Shown piece after piece: positions 9,152-18,087 of a stretch of 64,000 nt of DNA. Source of the stretch: Fervidobacterium nodosum Rt17-B1 (GTDB lineage Bacteria > Thermotogota > Thermotogae > Thermotogales > Fervidobacteriaceae); the NCBI RefSeq assembly GCF_000017545.1, contig NC_009718.1, positions 1,736,001-1,800,000 of the forward strand, written 5' to 3'. Each line of letters opens with the position of its first letter. Within the stretch, counting starts at the first letter, position 1. A model generated the notes under the pieces. That model had not been told where the DNA came from. It saw only the letters and a list, made by a program, of their open reading frames with translations, and did no database searches. The position numbers and the translations under genes were made by a program.

Positions 9152-10068
9152 GCAAAGTAAAGAATTTCAGAACCAGTTTTTATTATAAATATTTGAAGGC
9201 TCCATCAACGAAGTTCATTATATATTTTATTCTGATAGGTGTTGGATACGCTTACCTTTATCCATTGCTTTACATGATAACAACCTCATTTATGAGCGTT
9301 GAGGATCTTGTGAATCCAACTGTTAATTGGATTCCAACGAAAATTACGTTTGACAACTTTGCAAGAGCTTGGAAAGTATTGGAAGCCACAAAATCTTTGT
9401 TGAACAGTGCTTACATGTCAACTATTCCGGCGCTTTTTCAAACTTTCATCACAGCTCTGATAGCTTACGGATTATCACGTTTTGAATTCCCATTGAAAAG
9501 GTTTTGGATCGTACTTATGCTTGCGACGTTTTTGATACCGTCACAAGTAACACTTGTTACAAAGTACATGCTGTTCAGCAGACTGAACCTTACCGGTACA
9601 CCATTTGTTAGTTTCCTTCCATCGCTAACAGGTCAAGGTATAAGGAGTGCTATCTTCATACTTTTGTACTATAACTTCTTCAACATGTTACCAAAGACAT
9701 TTGATGAAGCAGCTGAACTTGATGGTGCAAATTCTTTTCAGATATTTTTTAAAATCGTCTTCCCACTTTCCATACCAGCTATGGTAACAACGTTCATATT
9801 TTCGCTGGTATGGTATTGGAATGAAACGTTACTAACAGGACTTTTGTTGGGAAATAACATAAGAACAATACCGATAGCTTTAAGAGACTTTGTGTCTAAA
9901 TATTCCATTATGTTCCCATCAGCGGATGGCAGTGCGGCAAATAGGATAAACGAAGGGATAAGGATGTCGGCAACGTTGATCACTATCCTTCCGTTGTTGA
10001 TTACTTATCTGATTTTGCAAAGACAGTTTGTTGAAAGTCTTGAAAGAACTGGAATCACTGGGGAATAA
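9148..10068 (+). CDS. Sugar ABC transporter permease, MalG/UgpE type
   Basis: A 306-aa protein with six predicted helices and a conserved EAA loop (DEAAELDGANSFQIFFKIVFPLS, near residue 195). It starts at GTG 9148, four bases before the previous stop, with GGGAGG upstream. Together with the preceding protein it forms the heterodimeric membrane channel of a CUT1-type oligosaccharide importer. Co-transcription with GH3 and GH16 genes points to beta-1,3-glucan oligosaccharides as substrate, which is an inference from context. Confidence 0.92.
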   Translation: MSKVKNFRTSFYYKYLKAPSTKFIIYFILIGVGYAYLYPLLYMITTSFMSVEDLVNPTVNWIPTKITFDNFARAWKVLEATKSLLNSAYMSTIPALFQTFITALIAYGLSRFEFPLKRFWIVLMLATFLIPSQVTLVTKYMLFSRLNLTGTPFVSFLPSLTGQGIRSAIFILLYYNFFNMLPKTFDEAAELDGANSFQIFFKIVFPLSIPAMVTTFIFSLVWYWNETLLTGLLLGNNIRTIPIALRDFVSKYSIMFPSADGSAANRINEGIRMSATLITILPLLITYLILQRQFVESLERTGITGE

Positions 10069-10101
10069 AATATTTCAACTTTTTGAAAGGGGATGAGTAC
10101 T

Positions 10102-12246
10102 ATGGATATGTTAGATATTGAAAAGGTCATTAGTCAGATGACCCTTGAAGAAAAGATACACTTTGTTGTTGGTGTTGGTGTACTTGGAATTGAAGACAAT
10201 CCAAAAGCACGTGTCAGTGGTGCTGCAGGTGAGACTTTTGAAATTCCAAGACTTGGAATTCCAAGAACCGTTTACGCAGATGGGCCAGCAGGTTTGAGAA
10301 TAGATCCAGAAAGGGAAAGTGATGAAAGAAAATACCATGCAACAGCGTTTCCAGTTGAAACGATGCTTGCTTCAACGTGGAATAAGAACATTTTGAAAAA
10401 AGTGGGAGAGGCGATGGGCGAAGAGGTGAGAGAGTACGGAGTTGATGTGTTACTGGCTCCGGCTATAAATATACACAGAAACCCACTGTGCGGTAGGAAT
10501 TTCGAGTACTATTCAGAAGACCCATTATTGACCGGTGAACTGGCAGCAAGTTTTGTTGAAGGTGTACAATCACAAGGTGTTGGTGCTTGTTTGAAGCATT
10601 TCGTTGTCAATGAACAAGAGACCAATAGAATGACTGTAGATACAATCGTTTCTGAAAGAGCATTAAGGGAAATTTATCTTAAGCCATTTGAAATCGCAAT
10701 TAAGAAATCTAAGCCATGGACAGTGATGAGTTCTTACAACAAATTGAACGGTTATTACACCTCTCAGAACAGTTGGCTTTTAACGAAAGTTTTGAGATAC
10801 GAATGGCAATTCGATGGTTTTGTTATGACAGATTGGTTTGCCGGTGATGATGGAGCTAAACAGATGGCTGCAGGTAATGATTTAATCATGCCAGGAAAGA
10901 GCCACCAGGTTTTGAAACACAGAAGAAATGAGATAGATGATATAAGAAAGGCTATTGAGAATGGAGAGCTAACAGAAGAGGTACTCAACGAGAGAATTCG
11001 AAATATACTAAGAGTACTTGTGAAGATGCCTTCTTTCAAAGGATACAATTATTCCAATAATCCGGATCTTGAGAAGAACGCAAAGATATCTTACGAAGCA
11101 GGTTGCGAAGGTGTCGTATTACTCAAGAACAACGAAGTATTACCGATATCGAAAGATACAACAATTGCACTCTTTGGCACTGGTCAAATCGAAACTATAA
11201 GAGGTGGAACGGGAAGTGGTGAAACACATCCGATGTACACTATCAATTTCCTCGATGGAGTTGTTGAAAGAGGTCTTAATTTCGATAAAGAACTTGCGCA
11301 ATTTTATAGAGCAAAAATAGAAGAGTTGCGAAACGGCGAGTACAGAATAACACGTGGACAGTGGAACGAAGAAATCAAACCGAAATTGCCAGAAAATCTC
11401 TTTATTGTTTCTCAATTGGAAGATATAGCCAAGCGAAACGATGTTGCAATAATCTTCATAACGAGGATATCAGGTGAAGGATACGATAGAAGAGCAGAAA
11501 AAGGAGATTACTACTTAACCGACGATGAATACGAATTGATTAAAAACGTATCTGAGACATTCCATAAATATGGTAAAAAATCACTTGTTGTACTCAACAT
11601 CGGTTCTCCTATAGAAGTTGAGAGTTGGAAAGAGTTAACTGACGGAATATTACTGGTTTGGCAACCTGGTCAAGAAGCTGGGAGAATATTTGCCGATGTA
11701 ATTTCAGGAAAGGTTAATCCATCAGGTAAATTAGCAACAACATTCCCGAAGGATTACAAGGATGTACCGTCAAGGTCGTTCCCTGGAGAGCCAAAGGAAA
11801 ATCCTACAAGCGTTACATACGACGAAGGAATATACGTTGGATACAGATATTACGATACATTTAGAGTCGAGCCAAGTTTCGAATTTGGTTTCGGACTTTC
11901 GTACACCAAGTTTGAATACAGTAATTTGAACCTGTACAAAGATGGTTCTTCGATAGTTGTTTGTTTCGATGTCAAAAACGTTGGAAACGTCCCAGGAAAA
12001 GAGATAACACAACTTTACGTTCGAGCACCAAGGGTGAAAATAGATAAACCGTACCAAGAGCTCAAGGGCTTTTTTAAAACAGACACGCTAGCTCCGGGAG
12101 AAATGCAAAAGGTGAAGATAACAGTGCAAATCAGTGACCTTGCTTCTTTCGATGGTGAAAAATGGGTTGTTGAAGAAGGTATTTATGAGTTTAGAGTTGG
12201 TGCATCATCGAGAGACATACGTTTGAAGGGTACTTTGAATTTGTAA
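10102..12246 (+). CDS. Glycoside hydrolase family 3 beta-glucosidase
   Basis: A 714-aa protein hydrolysing beta-linked glucose disaccharides and oligosaccharides, probably in the cytoplasm since there is no signal peptide. It has the three-domain GH3 layout: N-terminal TIM barrel, an alpha/beta sandwich (GEGYDRRAEKGDYYLTDDE region) and a C-terminal Fn3-like domain (from about residue 600). The likely nucleophile is Asp244 in GFVMTDW. Substrate-pocket motifs KHFVVNEQETNR and GRNFEYYSEDP are present. The second ATG (10102) fits the AAGGGG ribosome site; the ATG at 10093 is too close to it. Its closest characterised relative by layout is Thermotoga Bgl3B. It would finish degradation of sugars imported by the two preceding permeases. 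Confidence 0.95.
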   Translation: MDMLDIEKVISQMTLEEKIHFVVGVGVLGIEDNPKARVSGAAGETFEIPRLGIPRTVYADGPAGLRIDPERESDERKYHATAFPVETMLASTWNKNILKKVGEAMGEEVREYGVDVLLAPAINIHRNPLCGRNFEYYSEDPLLTGELAASFVEGVQSQGVGACLKHFVVNEQETNRMTVDTIVSERALREIYLKPFEIAIKKSKPWTVMSSYNKLNGYYTSQNSWLLTKVLRYEWQFDGFVMTDWFAGDDGAKQMAAGNDLIMPGKSHQVLKHRRNEIDDIRKAIENGELTEEVLNERIRNILRVLVKMPSFKGYNYSNNPDLEKNAKISYEAGCEGVVLLKNNEVLPISKDTTIALFGTGQIETIRGGTGSGETHPMYTINFLDGVVERGLNFDKELAQFYRAKIEELRNGEYRITRGQWNEEIKPKLPENLFIVSQLEDIAKRNDVAIIFITRISGEGYDRRAEKGDYYLTDDEYELIKNVSETFHKYGKKSLVVLNIGSPIEVESWKELTDGILLVWQPGQEAGRIFADVISGKVNPSGKLATTFPKDYKDVPSRSFPGEPKENPTSVTYDEGIYVGYRYYDTFRVEPSFEFGFGLSYTKFEYSNLNLYKDGSSIVVCFDVKNVGNVPGKEITQLYVRAPRVKIDKPYQELKGFFKTDTLAPGEMQKVKITVQISDLASFDGEKWVVEEGIYEFRVGASSRDIRLKGTLNL

Positions 12247-12266
12247 ATCCTGAAGGGAGAGAGAGT

Positions 12267-13133
12267 ATGAAAGTTAAATATTTCTCAAATATTTTGAAAA
12301 TTGCTTCGATTATCGTTTTGTATCTTTTTTCATCATGCAATATATCGGAGGCGCTCGGCGTGAATGTGATGAATATAAGTGATCCAAAATGGAAATTGGT
12401 CTGGTCGGATGAGTTTGATGGTAAGGAGCTTGATAAAAACAAATGGAGATTTGATATAGGAAATAACAACGGATGGGGAAACAACGAACTTCAGTATTAC
12501 ACAGAAGGAAAAAACGTTAAGATAGAAAACGGGATGTTGATAATCGAAGCACGAAGGGAAGATGTCAAAGATGGTAATCGTACTTACAATTACACATCTT
12601 CGAGAATAAAAACTGAAGGGTTATTTTCAGTCCAGTATGGTAAAGTGGAAGCGAGGATAAAATTCCCGTATGGAAAAGGACTGTGGCCCGCATTTTGGAT
12701 GCTTGGTACAAACATCAGATACGTCGGTTGGCCTATGTGCGGTGAGATAGATATCGTTGAATTCTTGGGTCATGATAAATGGACGGTGTACGGTACAATC
12801 CACGGACCTGGTTACAACGGTGGTAAAGCCATATCGAAAAGTTTTAAAGCTGATGCCACGAAAGACAAATCCTTCGTTGATGAATTCTATGTTTATGGTA
12901 TCATGTGGAATGAAGACGAGGTTGTGTGGTACGTTAACGATAAAATCTATCACCGTGTTTCGAGAGAATCTTTAGAGAAACAAGAGAAACTCTGGGTCTT
13001 TGATCAACCGTTTTTCATCATACTCAACCTTGCAGTTGGTGGTAACTGGCCCGGATATCCAACGTTCGAAACACCATTCCCAGCAAGGATGTACGTAGAT
13101 TATGTCCGTGTATACAAGCTTGAAAATGAGTGA
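12267..13133 (+). CDS. Glycoside hydrolase family 16 endo-beta-1,3-glucanase (laminarinase)
   Basis: A 288-aa secreted enzyme cutting internal beta-1,3 (and mixed-linkage) glucan bonds. The GH16 catalytic signature EIDIVE is at residues 160-165 (Glu160 nucleophile, Asp162, Glu165 acid/base) in GEIDIVEFLGHD. The N-terminus is hydrophobic and ends in LFSSC, so it is either a signal peptide or a weak lipobox. The mature domain starts near WKLVWSDEFDG, with no extra carbohydrate-binding module. It is 20 bp after the GH3 gene with AGGGAGAGAG as ribosome site, and completes the pathway: extracellular cleavage, uptake, intracellular hydrolysis. Confidence 0.95.
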   Translation: MKVKYFSNILKIASIIVLYLFSSCNISEALGVNVMNISDPKWKLVWSDEFDGKELDKNKWRFDIGNNNGWGNNELQYYTEGKNVKIENGMLIIEARREDVKDGNRTYNYTSSRIKTEGLFSVQYGKVEARIKFPYGKGLWPAFWMLGTNIRYVGWPMCGEIDIVEFLGHDKWTVYGTIHGPGYNGGKAISKSFKADATKDKSFVDEFYVYGIMWNEDEVVWYVNDKIYHRVSRESLEKQEKLWVFDQPFFIILNLAVGGNWPGYPTFETPFPARMYVDYVRVYKLENE

Positions 13134-13182
13134 GAAGCTCTCTGGAAAATCAAGTTAAAATGAGTCAAAAGAGGTGGGAGTT

Positions 13183-14196
13183 GTGGCAAATATCCGTGAA
13201 GTGGCTAAACTTGCCAACGTTTCGATAGCCACCGTCTCACGAGTACTCAACGGAAGTGATAAGGTATCTCCTGAAACAAGAAAAAAGGTACTCAGTGCTA
13301 TGAAAAAGTTAGATTACAAACCTTCGTTCTCTTTTAAAGATAGTACAACTAAATTGATGCATACAATTGGTGTGCTCATGCCTGATATCCGTGGTTACCA
13401 TTACAGCGATATAGTTATGGCTATAGAAGAGTACGCTTATTCTAAGAATTTCGACATCATGCTTGCTCTTCCAAAATGGGAAATCGATATAGAAAAGCAT
13501 GTACTTGACCAATATTTCCGCAGGAAAGTCGACGGTATTATACTGGGTGAATTATTCGCAGGTCAAAAGATGAGAGAAAGATTCAAAAAAAGTGGTGTAC
13601 CTATCGTCGTTATAGACTTTCGAGTTGATGAGATCGATTTCGATGTGGTCAACGTGGATAACGTAACCGGTGGTTATCTGGCTATGAAATATCTTTACGA
13701 CCACGGACACAGAGATATATTGTTTATCCCTGGTCCTGAGTTATCTCCAGCAGCGCAAGACAGGGAAAAAGGTATTCGCAAGTTCCTCGATAAAATATCA
13801 AAGAAAGATGAAGTAAAGGTGTACCTTGGTGAACACCGTGGGTACAACTCCGAGCATGGATGGGTTAGTGTAACACAACATCTAAACAAATACGGATTGA
13901 ACTTCACCGCAATATTTGCCGTAAACGATTGGGCGGCTCTTGGCGCAATAGATGCACTGAAAGATTACGGTATAAAGGTACCTGACGAAGTATCGATAAT
14001 AGGTTTCGACGATGCACCGTTTGCACAATACACAAACCCGAGATTAACAACTGTGATGCAACCACGCTGGGAGATGGGCACAACCGCAGCACAACTTTTG
14101 ATAGAACGTATCCTTGACAAACATCTCAGATTACCAAGAAACGTTATATTACCCACAAAAATAATCGAACGAGAATCTGTGAAAAAGATAATGTGA
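13183..14196 (+). CDS. LacI-family transcriptional regulator
   Basis: A 337-aa repressor with an N-terminal helix-turn-helix (VANIREVAKLANVSIATVSRVLNGSDKV, split at residues 1-27) and a periplasmic-binding-protein-like sensor domain. The GTG at 13183 with GAGGTGGG upstream gives the canonical LacI N-terminus; an upstream GTG would add three residues. As last gene of the beta-glucan locus it probably senses a glucan-derived sugar and controls this operon. The operator it would bind was likely upstream of the lost first genes; I see no clear CG-centred LacI palindrome in what remains. Confidence 0.93.
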   Translation: MANIREVAKLANVSIATVSRVLNGSDKVSPETRKKVLSAMKKLDYKPSFSFKDSTTKLMHTIGVLMPDIRGYHYSDIVMAIEEYAYSKNFDIMLALPKWEIDIEKHVLDQYFRRKVDGIILGELFAGQKMRERFKKSGVPIVVIDFRVDEIDFDVVNVDNVTGGYLAMKYLYDHGHRDILFIPGPELSPAAQDREKGIRKFLDKISKKDEVKVYLGEHRGYNSEHGWVSVTQHLNKYGLNFTAIFAVNDWAALGAIDALKDYGIKVPDEVSIIGFDDAPFAQYTNPRLTTVMQPRWEMGTTAAQLLIERILDKHLRLPRNVILPTKIIERESVKKIM

Positions 14197-14209
14197 TCAT
14201 ATGAAAACA

Positions 14210-14254
14210 AAACCATCCCCGGAAAGATTGTTTGATAGTCTCTGGGGATGGTTT
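14210..14254. terminator. Bidirectional intrinsic terminator
   Basis: An 11-bp stem, AAACCATCCCC (14210-14220) and GGGGATGGTTT (14244-14254), is followed by ATTTTT on the plus strand. It is T-rich on the minus side too. It ends both the LacI transcript and the convergent exporter operon. Confidence 0.9.
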
Positions 14255-14269
14255 ATTTTTGCAAACATT

Positions 14270-15076
14270 TTAAAACCCATGTACTCCTTTTTGGCGTGCT
14301 TTGTGTTGGAGTATAACGTAACTCAAGTAACCAGCGATAATATAGAGAAAAGATATCACTGTGAAAATCATAAACTCACTTTTCAAATCAAAAATCGTTT
14401 TTGTACCCATCAGAAAATGTCTTGATAAATCTAAGCCCCACGTAAAAGGAAAGACGTACGAAACGTAACGTAAGAACTTCGGTAATACGGTCACTGGAAA
14501 GAACATCCCACCTATCAAAGGTGCAGCGTTTCCTACCAAGCTTACCAGTTCATCGGCGTCCTTTAAAAGTAACGTTAACCCAAAGAAAAGGAAGACAAAT
14601 CCGAACGATGCAATAATGGAAATAACAAATGAACATATAAAAAGTAACAAGTTTAGTGGTTTTATTGTCAATAAATTGCTCAAAAGTGCAAGTATTAATA
14701 TAGGTACAGATTCTATGGTTACTCTTGAAATGCCGAACACACTCCAAGATAGAATGTACTCAAGTCCGCTCACTGGTGTTAAGAAAATTTCTTCAAATTG
14801 TCCTATTCTCATGTAACGTCTCAATGTGAAGATTACTCCCCACAGAATTTCAACGTAATTCCAGTAGGCAGCACCAAGCGCAAGGTAACCGAAGATATTC
14901 GTTGTATTCGATGTCCCATAGAAAAACTTTACGATATTCGATTTACTACCAAGATAGTACAAGAATAATAACGGAATTATTGTGAGCAATGGCACGAAGA
15001 ACGAACCGTAAAAATCTATCTTGTACCTTTTAGCCGAAAGAAATTGTGCTTTAATCAAGTACAAACCTCTTACCAT
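14270..15076 (-). CDS. ABC-2 type exporter permease (second subunit) of the RiPP locus
   Basis: A 268-aa membrane protein of the ABC-2/NodJ type with about six helices (for example SFFVPLLTIIPLLFLYYLGS and LLLFICSFVISIIASFGF). The ATG at 15076 sits at normal distance from AAGGAG; the ATG at 15085 is almost inside it. It overlaps the preceding permease gene by 7 bp. It is the last gene of a five-gene minus-strand unit: precursor peptide, radical SAM enzyme, ATPase, permease, permease. The likely role is export of the modified peptide, or self-protection from it. Confidence 0.85.
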   Translation of the reverse strand: MVRGLYLIKAQFLSAKRYKIDFYGSFFVPLLTIIPLLFLYYLGSKSNIVKFFYGTSNTTNIFGYLALGAAYWNYVEILWGVIFTLRRYMRIGQFEEIFLTPVSGLEYILSWSVFGISRVTIESVPILILALLSNLLTIKPLNLLLFICSFVISIIASFGFVFLFFGLTLLLKDADELVSLVGNAAPLIGGMFFPVTVLPKFLRYVSYVFPFTWGLDLSRHFLMGTKTIFDLKSEFMIFTVISFLYIIAGYLSYVILQHKARQKGVHGF

Positions 15077-15858
15077 TCTTCCCATTCTCCTTTTTGCCTT
15101 ATCAAGTGTTCTGCTTTTTTCAACATCGCAACACCGACAACAAGATACACTACACTAATGATACTCACTGTAAGTAAATTAAAGAAAAACTTCGTAACAT
15201 CGTTGGAGTTTAAGATTACCCTTCCAGCTTCGATTAAATACGTTAATGGCAGTAAGTAACTTGCTATACGAATATAGAACGGGAAATTGCTAACAGGATT
15301 TACCATACCAGATAGAAGACCTATTCCGTACTGAATCGAATAATTTAAAGTTCCGATGCGTTTGTACAGAAGATTCAAACCAGCAAAAAATATCGAAAAG
15401 AAAGTAATATAAAGCCCACTCACAAGTAACAATAAAAAGAAATAGAACGATAAATAAATATCTATGCCAAGCAACCAAAAAAACAAGAGTGTGAAAAGTG
15501 TTATGTACAAATTCATAATGAATGTATCAATTGCTTTTGAAAATAAAAATGCAACTGTGGAAATCGGTGATAAAACAATTGTTACAAGTGTTCCTTCCAT
15601 ACGTTCTTCCGAAAAGCCATCACCAACACCGAAAAAGTATTGATTCAACCAATACCAAAGGAGTGTACCAATAAGTATGTTGTTTACTATATCTTGCTGA
15701 GTTGTTATCTTTGCACTGAAAACGTACGGTGCAATCATAAAAAATGGAGTGAGCGCCATATTTATCCAGACAAATTTGTACTTCCTACGCACTTTCAAGT
15801 CTTTCATCGCTAAGATAAACACACTTTTTAAAGTATCCAGCACGTTCTTCACCTTCAT
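15070..15858 (-). CDS. ABC-2 type exporter permease (first subunit) of the RiPP locus
   Basis: A 262-aa protein with about six transmembrane helices and the ABC-2 membrane fold (FVWINMALTPFFMIAPYVF near the N-terminus, then FGVGDGFSEERMEGTLVTIVLSP, the conserved cytoplasmic E-R-G-T loop). It overlaps the ATPase gene by 4 bp, indicating translational coupling. With the following permease it forms a heterodimeric pore. There is no peptidase C39 domain in this transporter, so any leader removal must be done elsewhere. Confidence 0.87.
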   Translation of the reverse strand: MKVKNVLDTLKSVFILAMKDLKVRRKYKFVWINMALTPFFMIAPYVFSAKITTQQDIVNNILIGTLLWYWLNQYFFGVGDGFSEERMEGTLVTIVLSPISTVAFLFSKAIDTFIMNLYITLFTLLFFWLLGIDIYLSFYFFLLLLVSGLYITFFSIFFAGLNLLYKRIGTLNYSIQYGIGLLSGMVNPVSNFPFYIRIASYLLPLTYLIEAGRVILNSNDVTKFFFNLLTVSIISVVYLVVGVAMLKKAEHLIRQKGEWEEW

Positions 15859-16592
15859 TCGTTTTCAGCATATTCGGAAGATTGCAAAAAGAGTTCAGAA
15901 AGCTGGTTGTAAACATCTTTACTTGCGAAAATATCACCGTACCTTGAAATAAGCTCAATTTTTCCATTTTTCAGAAGTACTATCTTTGCATCCTCACTCA
16001 AATTGTGCAGTATGTGACTTACCATAACGACAGTCACACCATCTTTGCTCGACTTTTCTAAAAAAGAATTAACCTGAATGACGGCGTTAACATCGAGACC
16101 ATTCAAAATCTCATCTATGAAGAGAATCTTTGGTTGATGAATTAAAGCTTTACAAAGTAACAATTTCTTACGCATTCCAGTTGAATAATCTTCAACGAGC
16201 TTATCTTTGTCATCGTATAAACCAAAAAAGTTAAGTAACTCTTCGGCACGTTCTATTCGCTTCTTTTTTGGAACATTGTAAATTCCACCGAATATGTCAA
16301 GGTTTTCCCAAGCCGTTAGCTTCCAATATAAACTTCTTTCGTTAGCAAGCACAACACCGATATACCTTGCGAGTTTTTTCCAGTGCTTTTTTACGTCAAA
16401 ACCTAAGATGTTCACTTCACCTTCATCTGGTAAAAGTAAACCTACCATGATTCGCAAAAGCGTACTCTTACCAGCGCCGTTTGGACCTACCAATACGGTG
16501 AATTCACCTTCTGAAATGTTCAAACTTACATTTTCAAGCACTCTTTGGTCTCCAAAGGATTTACTAACACCTTTCAATAAAACAAGACTCAA
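15855..16592 (-). CDS. ABC exporter ATP-binding protein of the RiPP locus
   Basis: A 245-aa ATPase with Walker A GPNGAGKST (residues 37-45), signature YSTGMRKKLLLCKAL, Walker B ILFIDEILNGLD and switch His in VSHI. The Walker B segment reads DEIL instead of the usual DEPT/DEPF, but the catalytic Glu is present. The LYKTGM-like YSTGM signature is typical of ABC-2 drug/peptide exporters. It overlaps the radical SAM gene by 4 bp and the permease by 4 bp, so the cluster is one tightly coupled operon. Confidence 0.92.
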   Translation of the reverse strand: MSLVLLKGVSKSFGDQRVLENVSLNISEGEFTVLVGPNGAGKSTLLRIMVGLLLPDEGEVNILGFDVKKHWKKLARYIGVVLANERSLYWKLTAWENLDIFGGIYNVPKKKRIERAEELLNFFGLYDDKDKLVEDYSTGMRKKLLLCKALIHQPKILFIDEILNGLDVNAVIQVNSFLEKSSKDGVTVVMVSHILHNLSEDAKIVLLKNGKIELISRYGDIFASKDVYNQLSELFLQSSEYAENE

Positions 16593-17836
16593 GGAACGAT
16601 CACCCTTTCTTGATTTAATACATATAATTCAATTAAATCTGAACTATACAATGTTTCTAAAAATTCTTTCCAACAATCTTTCGGAGTTTGCTTTAAAAAT
16701 GAGTTGTATTTACAGCCACCATCACAAATTGGAAGAAAAGTACAACTCATACAAGTTTTATCATGAGAAATGGATTCTAAGAAATTAGCATATTTTTTAA
16801 TGAATATCTCTTCGTTAGACATTATCTCTTCGTAATTTGCGATTTTGAAATTACTTACTCCAATTCCAGAAATACAATTGTATACATCACCATTCGGAGC
16901 TAAGACAAGGTCGGATTCTTTTTTGTATGTGCAAGGCCAAACATTTAGAAAATCGATGATCCTAAAGCCAAAATTAATCACAGATTTGACTGCTTCAACG
17001 TATTTTTCGGCGTACTCTTTTTGACAAATATTGATTCCTTTTAATGATAATCCACCATTTTCTGGATTCGTTAATAAACCAATATTAAAAATAACCCTTT
17101 CTGATAATACTTTCACTCCGAATATCTCAACGAGCTCGTCTAGCATCTTCTTGTAATAAAAATTAGAGTTTGTCTCATCTAAAACGGTATGAATCACCAC
17201 AGTTGAATTTGAATAACAAAATATTTTACTCATGTTATCCATTATTCTGTCCCAACTACTTGCCCCATCTTTTCGTGGACGTCTTGCATTATGGAGCTCT
17301 CTTGGACCATCTAATGTCAACTGAATAACTCCAAATTTTCTGTGGTTTAATATTGAAAACAAATCATCAAAAACAAAATTTCCATTTGATATTATATTAA
17401 ACTGTTTAAACTTTTCTTCAGATTCAATTTGTTCAAGAACCTGCTGCAAATAATCAATTTTTAGCGAAGGTTCCCCGCCAAAAAATGTAATAATAAATGA
17501 TTTTGGATTGAAGATACTGAGAAGTTTTCTGTAAAGTTCCACTTTCTTCACAGTTTCAATTTCCAGTTGGGTTTTGTCTATTTTTGGTCCATTTTGCATG
17601 CAATATACACAACTTAAATTACAATCATAGGTAATTGCATCTGTTATTGACAAAGTATCGTTTGAATATTTTATCTTATTATTAATATAATTCATTAATG
17701 CAATTCTTTCATCTGAATCATAACTTTCGAATTTTGTGTTCAATGAGTTCTTATTTACTATCTTAATTTCACGCATTAAAAGATCATAATATATTATCTT
17801 ATCATATTTATCAATTTTTACAACAAATCTACTCAT
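16589..17836 (-). CDS. Radical SAM/SPASM peptide maturase
   Basis: A 415-aa enzyme expected to modify the small peptide encoded just upstream. The radical SAM 4Fe-4S site is CNLSCVYC (Cys72, Cys76, Cys79), followed by FFGGEPSL and LTLDGPRELHNARRP. The C-terminal SPASM domain has Cys in WPCTYKK and VYNCISG, then the array C-x2-C-x5-C-x3-C-x12-C ending KTPKDCWKEF-like, for auxiliary Fe-S clusters. The first 65 residues could serve as a peptide-binding (RRE-like) region, but I cannot confirm that fold. The ATG has GGGAGG upstream. This architecture is used for thioether, C-C or epimerising crosslinks in RiPPs; which one applies is unknown. The Thermotoga maritima TM1316-TM1317 locus, as I recall it, is the nearest described parallel. 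Confidence 0.9.
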   Translation of the reverse strand: MSRFVVKIDKYDKIIYYDLLMREIKIVNKNSLNTKFESYDSDERIALMNYINNKIKYSNDTLSITDAITYDCNLSCVYCMQNGPKIDKTQLEIETVKKVELYRKLLSIFNPKSFIITFFGGEPSLKIDYLQQVLEQIESEEKFKQFNIISNGNFVFDDLFSILNHRKFGVIQLTLDGPRELHNARRPRKDGASSWDRIMDNMSKIFCYSNSTVVIHTVLDETNSNFYYKKMLDELVEIFGVKVLSERVIFNIGLLTNPENGGLSLKGINICQKEYAEKYVEAVKSVINFGFRIIDFLNVWPCTYKKESDLVLAPNGDVYNCISGIGVSNFKIANYEEIMSNEEIFIKKYANFLESISHDKTCMSCTFLPICDGGCKYNSFLKQTPKDCWKEFLETLYSSDLIELYVLNQERVIVP

Positions 17837-17911
17837 TTCGGTTCCTCCCTATTTCGAATTTCAGTTATTTATTCTGAAATTCAAGTCTTCTAATTCGATC
17901 CAATAAAATAT

Positions 17912-17925
17912 TAGACCCGGGTCTA
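17912..17925 (-). promoter_or_regulatory. Palindrome between precursor and maturase genes (attenuator candidate)
   Basis: A perfect 14-bp palindrome, TAGACCCGGGTCTA, lies in the 108-bp gap between the precursor stop and the maturase start. On the minus strand it is followed by ATATTTTATT. A hairpin here would partly terminate or stabilise the upstream message, giving more precursor than enzyme, as is common in RiPP operons. Function is inferred from placement. Confidence 0.5.
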
Positions 17926-17944
17926 GTAACATTAAACCATTAGG

Positions 17945-18043
17945 TTATTTTTTACTAATCTCAATGCTCGCACATCTTTGACTTCTATTTATACAACCAC
18001 CAAGTGGAACATTACCATTGATTAATCTTTTCAAAATATTCAT
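17945..18043 (-). CDS. Putative RiPP precursor peptide, 32 residues
   Basis: A small gene with a near-perfect ribosome site, AAGGAGGT, 8 bp before its ATG at 18043, and a TAA stop at 17945-17947. The product begins MNILKRLINGNVPLGG and continues CINRSQRCASIE, ending in ISKK. It has a Gly-Gly at positions 15-16, directly before Cys17, and a second Cys at 24. That is the layout of a leader ending in a double glycine and a 16-residue core with a C-x6-C ring. It is the first gene of the unit with the radical SAM/SPASM enzyme and ABC exporter, has its own promoter, and is otherwise unexplained. It is too short for routine gene callers. Core boundary and modification are inference. Confidence 0.72.
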   Translation of the reverse strand: MNILKRLINGNVPLGGCINRSQRCASIEISKK

Positions 18044-18087
18044 CTGTTATACCTCCTTGTAAGAATCAATAATTTTTAACACGATTT

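Noticed and set aside
8000-14000. tRNA or rRNA genes in the window
   Set aside because: I looked for CCA-ended cloverleaf patterns and rRNA landmarks along the window and saw none; a covariance search could still find a divergent one.
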